Origin: Prostheceraeus crozeri
Lineage: Eukaryota; Platyhelminthes; Polycladida; Euryleptidae
Assembly (NCBI GenBank): GCA_907163375.1
Contig: CAJQUW010002095.1
Span: 868,001-932,000 of the forward strand
Reading direction: 5' to 3'
Length of the DNA: 64,000 nt
In this document: piece after piece, positions 58,972 through 64,000 of the stretch
Layout: each line of letters opens with the position of its first letter
Position numbering within the stretch: position 1 is the first letter of the stretch
Program-made: the position numbers and the translations under genes
Notes under the pieces: generated by a model
The model's input: only the letters and a program-made list of their open reading frames with translations
Told to the model about the DNA's origin: nothing
Database searches by the model: none

Positions 58972-61224
58972 CTTAATATCAGTGGTGGGAAGAAGTCCGC
59001 CTTTCCGCTAATTTGCTAATCGCTATTTAGAGGACTTGTTAGCGGATTTGTTAGCGGATTAGCGGTTCCGCTAACAAAAAAATTACCTGACTTTCAGCGA
59101 TTCATTATTTTCAAGTTCCGCTAATCAAGTCCACTAAATGCGAAATCTCGTTTATGTGCTCTCGAGATTTGGATATTTTGATCTCGAAATGGGGAGATCT
59201 TAAGAGAGGCACTACAATACATGAACAACAATCTCTCAAGCTCTGATTATAAAACAGAGTATCATCATTCTGAGACTGCTTGATATTTGTCGGAATTCGA
59301 ACTCGACTATGAATAGCTATCAGACTCAAGAGACAAATTTAAATCGCTGTCGCTATCTTAAGACCCATTCAGCAAAGTTTATGTTATAACATACATGTAG
59401 CTCTCTTTCGATACTGCTCCGAAATCTGAAGAGAAAGGACCTGTTTGTTTAAGCCTGATATAGCATTTTGTGGAGAAATAGACGGTTAAATTAACGTGAT
59501 GCATCACTGTAAGTAACTGATCATGAAAATTATAGGCCCATCATTAGGGATTTTTAAATAGGCTTGCTGGCAAAAAACAGCTTTTTAAGGAAACACTTGA
59601 TGTGCTGCTAGTATTCATTAAAAAAGATGAGCTGCTGATTTATTATAAAATGAAATTACAGACTTTCATACTGCTATAATTATATAAATTCACTGCAACT
59701 TTCAAGGTAGGTCCGCCTGGAAAATTCAGGAGCAGGAGTATGCAAGATGTATTATAAGGGCCTGCTCATTATAGAACCCTTTCGTATGGACACTCATACC
59801 AAAGCCTATTCAAGCAAATCAGTACAATATATAGCATATACAATATATATTTTTCCATCCATGTTGGGCACGACGGTTCGCTTGTATATGTATGGAAGTT
59901 CTTCACTTCGCTCGGTCGTTTGCATCTTCCACACGGAGCCGGAGCGCTCGAAGGTCATCTTGGATGTTATCGCTCCATGATTTCTTTGGACGTCCAACAG
60001 GTTGGCGACTATCCACTTGCAATTTCCGCACGCGCTTCACCCACTGACATTCGTCTTTCCTCTCCACATGTCCACACCATCTTAGTCGACGTCTTCTTAT
60101 AGAGTCGCCGATAGGCTCCAGGCACGTTCTTCGTCTGAGCTCTTCATTGGAAATGCGGTCGCGAGAGGAGACTCCGTACATCCAACAGTCCATCCGCATC
60201 TCATTCACTTCAAACACTCTGATGACATGGCCCAGGTCTCGCTGCTGTACAACATGCTGGTGCGCACACATGACTTATAGATGACTGCCTTCACTCAAAG
60301 TGCAGTTGGTCTAAATGTCAAAAAGGTAACCATTTCATGAGGCCGGTACCAACCGTTCCGGATCCTCGCTCTGACTGCTGCACTGCTTCTCCGCTAGAAT
60401 CAGTGACATCACCGAGGTAACGAAGAGTATTCATTATTTCGTGATTACCGTCTCCAAATGATGGAGTTTGGTCGTTCCACAATTCTCCTTTTCACCGGCG
60501 ACACACGAATGTACTGCTGCGGATGACAGGCGGCCCACAATGCCACTGCAACGCTTTTGAGTCCAAAATTGGCGTCTTGTGCACTTGATAAAATTTGAAT
60601 CCCATTCAACCTAAGTGACTGCATTAAACTGAAAAGTGTGGACTTGAACACTGTCCACTTAACCGTGCATGGTTTGTCCACTTTGCCAGAATAATTTAAG
60701 TCTTTGTAGCTGGAAAACATGGCGATTAACAGTTCCAAAACTATTTTGGCATGATGCTTGATGATAATGCCTAACTCTTGACAGAATTTGAACCATGTAG
60801 CTGATTCCCTTCATGAAGCATCTGTGGATTAAAATTAGGCACTGCTTCCACTCCAGCTAGATGAAGCCTTCTAAGTCGTCACTTCAGCAAGTACAATAAG
60901 CTCATGTTGACGCACTGTCCTCACTTGCTTGGCTGTTTGCTTACTCGTTTCGCGAGTGATTGCCTACTAGATCAGATGCCATCCACATACACAATTTAAG
61001 GTTAACTGTGAGGAATGTCCATTTTAGCTTAATAAACAAATAACAGTTTTGAACGACATTGATATATACGAACATGAGCTTGTGAAATATATTTTATTTA
61101 ATGGAAGTTAGCGTGTCTATTTATCTCCGCCAACCGTTTTCCAGATTTAGTTAGCTAATCCAAATTTATTAACGGTAATCGGAGCTAACTTTTTGCGCTA
61201 GCGGTGCTCACCACTGTTTAAGAT
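58972..61224. mobile_element. hAT-like element, 2.24 kb, with LINE fragment inside
   Basis: The left end CAGTGGTGGGAAGAAGTCCG (58980) and right end GCGGTGCTCACCACTG (ending 61216) are inverted CAGTGGTG-type hAT termini. The flanking octamers CTTAATAT (58972-58979) and TTTAAGAT (61217-61224) agree at 6 of 8 positions, an aged 8-bp target duplication. Subterminal GCTAATTTGCTAATCG and TTAGCGGATT motifs repeat several times, as usual for hAT ends. The interior has no hAT transposase that I recognise and holds a minus-strand LINE remnant. Confidence 0.75.
59850..60440 (-). mobile_element. LINE C-terminal remnant inside the hAT-like element
   Basis: The minus strand shows NTLRYLGDV, then in other frames SSETWAMSSECLK, EMRMDCWMYGVSSRDRISNE, RRRRLRWCGHVERKDECQWV and PVGRPKKSWSDNIQDDLRAL. 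This is the post-RT tail typical of RTE-like LINEs. At least two frame changes and an in-frame stop where a Trp codon is expected show that it is dead. The termini are not sharply defined. Confidence 0.8.
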
Positions 61225-61337
61225 GCTATTAGATCTAGTTAGAAGTTTTTCTATTTACGTGTAGAATTTCTTCCCATTTCTACCTGTAAAACATGTACAA
61301 TCGACCACATCGTCGATATCTTCACGGCATAAAACAA

Positions 61338-64000
61338 AAACTTACTTACTTACTTTTTACTTTATCCTTTTAGCGTCTTCGTTTCCCCTATGACTAGAGG
61401 GTTTGACGTTTGATCAACCGTCTCCAATGGTTTCGATCCTGGGCGTCCTCTTCTGTCGCACCAATCCTCGTCAGATCATCTTTGACGTTTGCGAGCCAAG
61501 TCTTCTTCGGCCTTCCTCGAGGACGCGCTCCTTCCACCACGATGTCCAGTACACGACCAAGGGCTCCTTCTCCGTTTCTCCTCTTCACATGCCCGAACCA
61601 CCTCAGTCTTTTCTCCGTGATCACTTCTTCCAACGGGCTAATGCCACACCGACATGCCACTTCACTGCTGGAGATGTTATCAGTCAGTGATATGCCGCAC
61701 ATGTAGCGTAGCATTCTCCTGTCGCATGCCCGTAATTGATGTTGCAGTCTTTCTGTCAGATTCCAGGACTCCGCACCGTAGAGCAACACAGATCTCACAC
61801 AAGTGCTGTATACAGTGGCTCTGCACTTCAGCGGGATATGACAGTTGCGTAGAAGACTGGCAAGCTCTTTCCACTTCTTCCACGCTGATGCAACTCTTGC
61901 TTTAACAGCTCGCTCTGATCCGCCGTTGCATGCGAGGAAGTCGCCGAGGTAACAGAAATCGTACACTTCATCCATTTCTTGGTCATCACTCTCATCATAG
62001 TCTTCATGAGCGCTGCTTAGCACAGTTGGGGAGCGAGAGCATGTAGGACAGCGGAAATCGACCACGTAACAAATGCTTCTCAAGCCGCTGCAGCGCTTGT
62101 GGCACCACTTGTTGCATTGACCACAGAGGACCGAGTTGACGCCAACACCCCTTCCACACACACCGCAAGGATACCTGCCTCCGCGAATGGGTTCGCTGGG
62201 TTCCTTTCCGCTCACCATGTATTTGGTCTTCCCGATGTTGACTTTCATACCACACTTTTCCAATCTCTCCTTCCAGTGCCCAAACCTCTCCATGACTTCC
62301 GTCTTGCTCTCACCAGTCAGAACCAGATCGTCGGCGTATAAGAGCTCCCAGACACCTCCGATCATGCAGTCTCTGGTTGCCTCCTCCATCACTAGGATGA
62401 AGAGAAGTGGGCTGAGAGCGGATCCTTGATGTAGTCCAACGTTGATCCCGAATTCGTCAGATACACCTCCTGCGACGTTGACTTGTGATTTCGAACCGAC
62501 ATACAGTGACATGACGACATCGATGAGTCGCTCCGGAACACCTTGACGGCGAAGTGCCCATGCGACTGTACATCTGGGTACCCGGTCGAAGGCCTTCTGC
62601 AGGTCGACGAAGATGTGATGGAGTCTCTTCTTCTTTTCCAAAAACTTTTCTTGCAGTCTCCTAACGATGAAGAGTGCGTCGTTGCAGGATTTTCCTGGAC
62701 GATAGGCGAACTGCGTGTCCCCGATGCAGACCATTTTCCTCAGACGCTTATCCAGCATCTTCTCGAAGATCTTCATCCCGTGCTCCAGAAGACGTAGGCC
62801 TCTGTACTCGGTGCATTGGAGGGGATCGCCCTTTCCTTTGTACAGAGCGACCGTTAGGCTCTTCCTCCATTCTTGTGGACAGACTCCAGTCTTCATGATG
62901 TCGTTGAAGATGGAGTGAAGCACCTTCACCGCTGGTTCACCTGCCAGCTTATACATGTCGCCTGAGACTCTTGTCGGACCAGGGGCCTTTCTGTTCTTGA
63001 GACTTCGGATAGCTGCTCTAACGTCTTCTAACGTGAAATCTTCGATTGGCCCTTCCACTGGTGTGGTGTCTTCCAACTCAGTTTCGTTCTCTTCGTTCGA
63101 AACTCTCTCAAAATGTTTCTTCCACACTTCTCTCACCTCGTCGACTTTCACATGCAGTGATCCGCTTTCATCTCTGATGTAATCTGTTCCCTCGATGTCC
63201 TTCTTGTCCTTCTTCATTTGAGCTGCTACTCGAAACATCTTGTTCCTACCTTCCGGTGTAGATAGGTCCGCGCTCCACGACTCCCAGGATTTCCGCTTCG
63301 CAACAGCAACACAGCGCTTCGCTTCCCGCTTCTTGTGGCGATAGTCTGCTCTATCTGCATCACAACCTGATTTCTGCCATTTTTTGTAAGCAGCCTTTTT
63401 GTCCTTAATACTCTGTTGCACTGACTCATTCCACCACCAGGTCTCTCTTTCTCTCCCTCTGTAGCCTTTCGTTACACCACAAACTTCCTCACCGGCCTTT
63501 GTGATGCTCGTGACAAGGTTGGAGTAACCGCTTTCTTCGCCTTCTTGGCCTTCCATATTTCTCGTGAGTGCTTCTTCGAATTCTTTTCTTTTCTCTTCGT
63601 TCTTCAGTTTCCATATTTTGATTCTTTTAGCATAAGTCTTTTTCCTTCTTGTACAATCTTTCAGTTCTATGTCCGCTCTCATCAGTCTGTGCTGGGTTAG
63701 ACATTCTTCACCAGGAATAGACGTGCAATCCAGAAATCTGGCTCCAGACATTTTCCTCATCATGAGTAAATCAATCTGTGTTTCTGCACCACCGGCCTTG
63801 TAGGTTATCAGTTTTTCTCTGTCTTTCCTGAACATAGTATTAAGGATTTTCAAGCTGTGGTTCTTGCACACGTTCAGCACCATTTCGCCTTCTGCGTTGC
63901 GGTTTCCGAATCCATAGAGGCCGAGCACCTCCTCGTAGCCGGCGATGTCGGTACCAATGTGAGCGTTGACATCTCCACCTACGAAAAGACCATCACCAGA
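61338..64000 (-). mobile_element. APE-type LINE, right part beyond window edge
   Basis: The minus-strand element has a long ORF (61394-64000, continuing off the window), a 3' UTR of only about 35 bp, and a 3' tail of AAGT/TAAG repeats (complement of CTTACTTACTTACTTTTTAC at 61341-61360). Short 3' UTR and tetranucleotide tail are features of RTE-like and related LINEs. The GC content is clearly higher than in the flanks. The 5' end and target duplication cannot be examined here. Confidence 0.92.
61394..64000 (-). CDS. LINE polyprotein: endonuclease end, reverse transcriptase, PHD-like finger (5' end outside window)
   Basis: Open without a stop from the right edge to TAG at 61394-61396. The part nearest the edge reads GDGLFVGGDVNAHIGTDIAG, with the APE-endonuclease motif GDxNAH. 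Counting from the Val/GTG codon at 63928 (844 residues): TQIDLLMMRK (49-58) and TQHRLM (78-83) end the endonuclease; RKAPGP (313-318), FVDLQKAFDRVP (440-451), GLHQGSALSPLLF (498-510) and YADDLVL (531-537) are reverse-transcriptase motifs with the catalytic YADD intact. Cys588, Cys591, Cys602, Cys605, His610, Cys613, Cys627 and Cys630 fit a C4HC3 PHD-type finger. The C-terminal tail has LRWFGHVKRR and GRPKKTW. No stops or frameshifts are seen. The GTG start is only a frame landmark. Confidence 0.93.
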   Translation of the reverse strand, partial: SGDGLFVGGDVNAHIGTDIAGYEEVLGLYGFGNRNAEGEMVLNVCKNHSLKILNTMFRKDREKLITYKAGGAETQIDLLMMRKMSGARFLDCTSIPGEECLTQHRLMRADIELKDCTRRKKTYAKRIKIWKLKNEEKRKEFEEALTRNMEGQEGEESGYSNLVTSITKAGEEVCGVTKGYRGRERETWWWNESVQQSIKDKKAAYKKWQKSGCDADRADYRHKKREAKRCVAVAKRKSWESWSADLSTPEGRNKMFRVAAQMKKDKKDIEGTDYIRDESGSLHVKVDEVREVWKKHFERVSNEENETELEDTTPVEGPIEDFTLEDVRAAIRSLKNRKAPGPTRVSGDMYKLAGEPAVKVLHSIFNDIMKTGVCPQEWRKSLTVALYKGKGDPLQCTEYRGLRLLEHGMKIFEKMLDKRLRKMVCIGDTQFAYRPGKSCNDALFIVRRLQEKFLEKKKRLHHIFVDLQKAFDRVPRCTVAWALRRQGVPERLIDVVMSLYVGSKSQVNVAGGVSDEFGINVGLHQGSALSPLLFILVMEEATRDCMIGGVWELLYADDLVLTGESKTEVMERFGHWKERLEKCGMKVNIGKTKYMVSGKEPSEPIRGGRYPCGVCGRGVGVNSVLCGQCNKWCHKRCSGLRSICYVVDFRCPTCSRSPTVLSSAHEDYDESDDQEMDEVYDFCYLGDFLACNGGSERAVKARVASAWKKWKELASLLRNCHIPLKCRATVYSTCVRSVLLYGAESWNLTERLQHQLRACDRRMLRYMCGISLTDNISSSEVACRCGISPLEEVITEKRLRWFGHVKRRNGEGALGRVLDIVVEGARPRGRPKKTWLANVKDDLTRIGATEEDAQDRNHWRRLIKRQTL

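Noticed and set aside
61394-63928. Host PHD-finger gene
   Set aside because: The finger is embedded between reverse-transcriptase and LINE tail motifs in one continuous frame with a LINE-type 3' tail.

Overview
The window is animal nuclear DNA: AT-rich, with GT-AG introns, long introns and many interspersed repeats. It is dominated by the 3' half of one host gene on the + strand, a neuron navigator (NAV; UNC-53/sickie family) orthologue. I traced nine well-supported coding exons (14050-42779) and one plausible upstream exon (7323-7667). All junction phases agree and together they give about 927 codons ending at TAA 42777-42779. The product carries the NAV coiled coils, the NAV-specific pre-AAA region, the AAA+ ATPase module split over four exons, and the conserved C-terminal tail. 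The host is a bilaterian invertebrate by feel (compact AAA exons, tRNA-like SINEs, invertebrate-type LINEs); I cannot name the phylum.

Layout. 1-7.1 kb: no host exon seen, with one internally deleted hAT transposon (5829-6516) flanked by perfect 8-bp target duplications. 7.1-7.7 kb: CpG-rich patch plus candidate exon, possibly an internal promoter. 7.7-42.8 kb: NAV exons and introns. The introns hold small elements: foldback/MITE-like palindromes (28.2, 35.5 and 36.5 kb), a 42-bp minisatellite (14.6-15.1 kb), tRNA-like SINEs, LINE ends (9.3 and 25.5 kb), a possible piggyBac-like remnant (31.6 kb) and a possible unlisted 75-nt cassette exon (30.6 kb). 42.8-61.3 kb: no recognisable host gene, but denser and larger mobile DNA. 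This includes a long-TIR Tc1/mariner-like element with a LINE nested in one TIR (48.9-50.8 kb), another TIR element (51.4-52.4 kb), a retroelement-like coiled-coil ORF (52.8 kb), and the inverted second copy of a repeat also found at 17 kb (53.7-54.3 kb). It also includes several 5'-truncated LINEs (54.6, 57.8 and 60.0 kb) and a 2.2-kb hAT-like element (59.0-61.2 kb). 61.3-64 kb: a minus-strand APE-type LINE whose ORF is open for about 869 codons and runs off the right edge. It carries a PHD-like zinc finger after the reverse transcriptase.

No clearly new multi-gene system is visible. The most useful leads are the possible internal NAV promoter, the cassette-exon candidate, the tight hairpins inside NAV introns, the nested-transposon cluster at 49-52 kb and the intact-looking LINE at the right end. 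All homology calls rest on recalled family motifs, not on searches.
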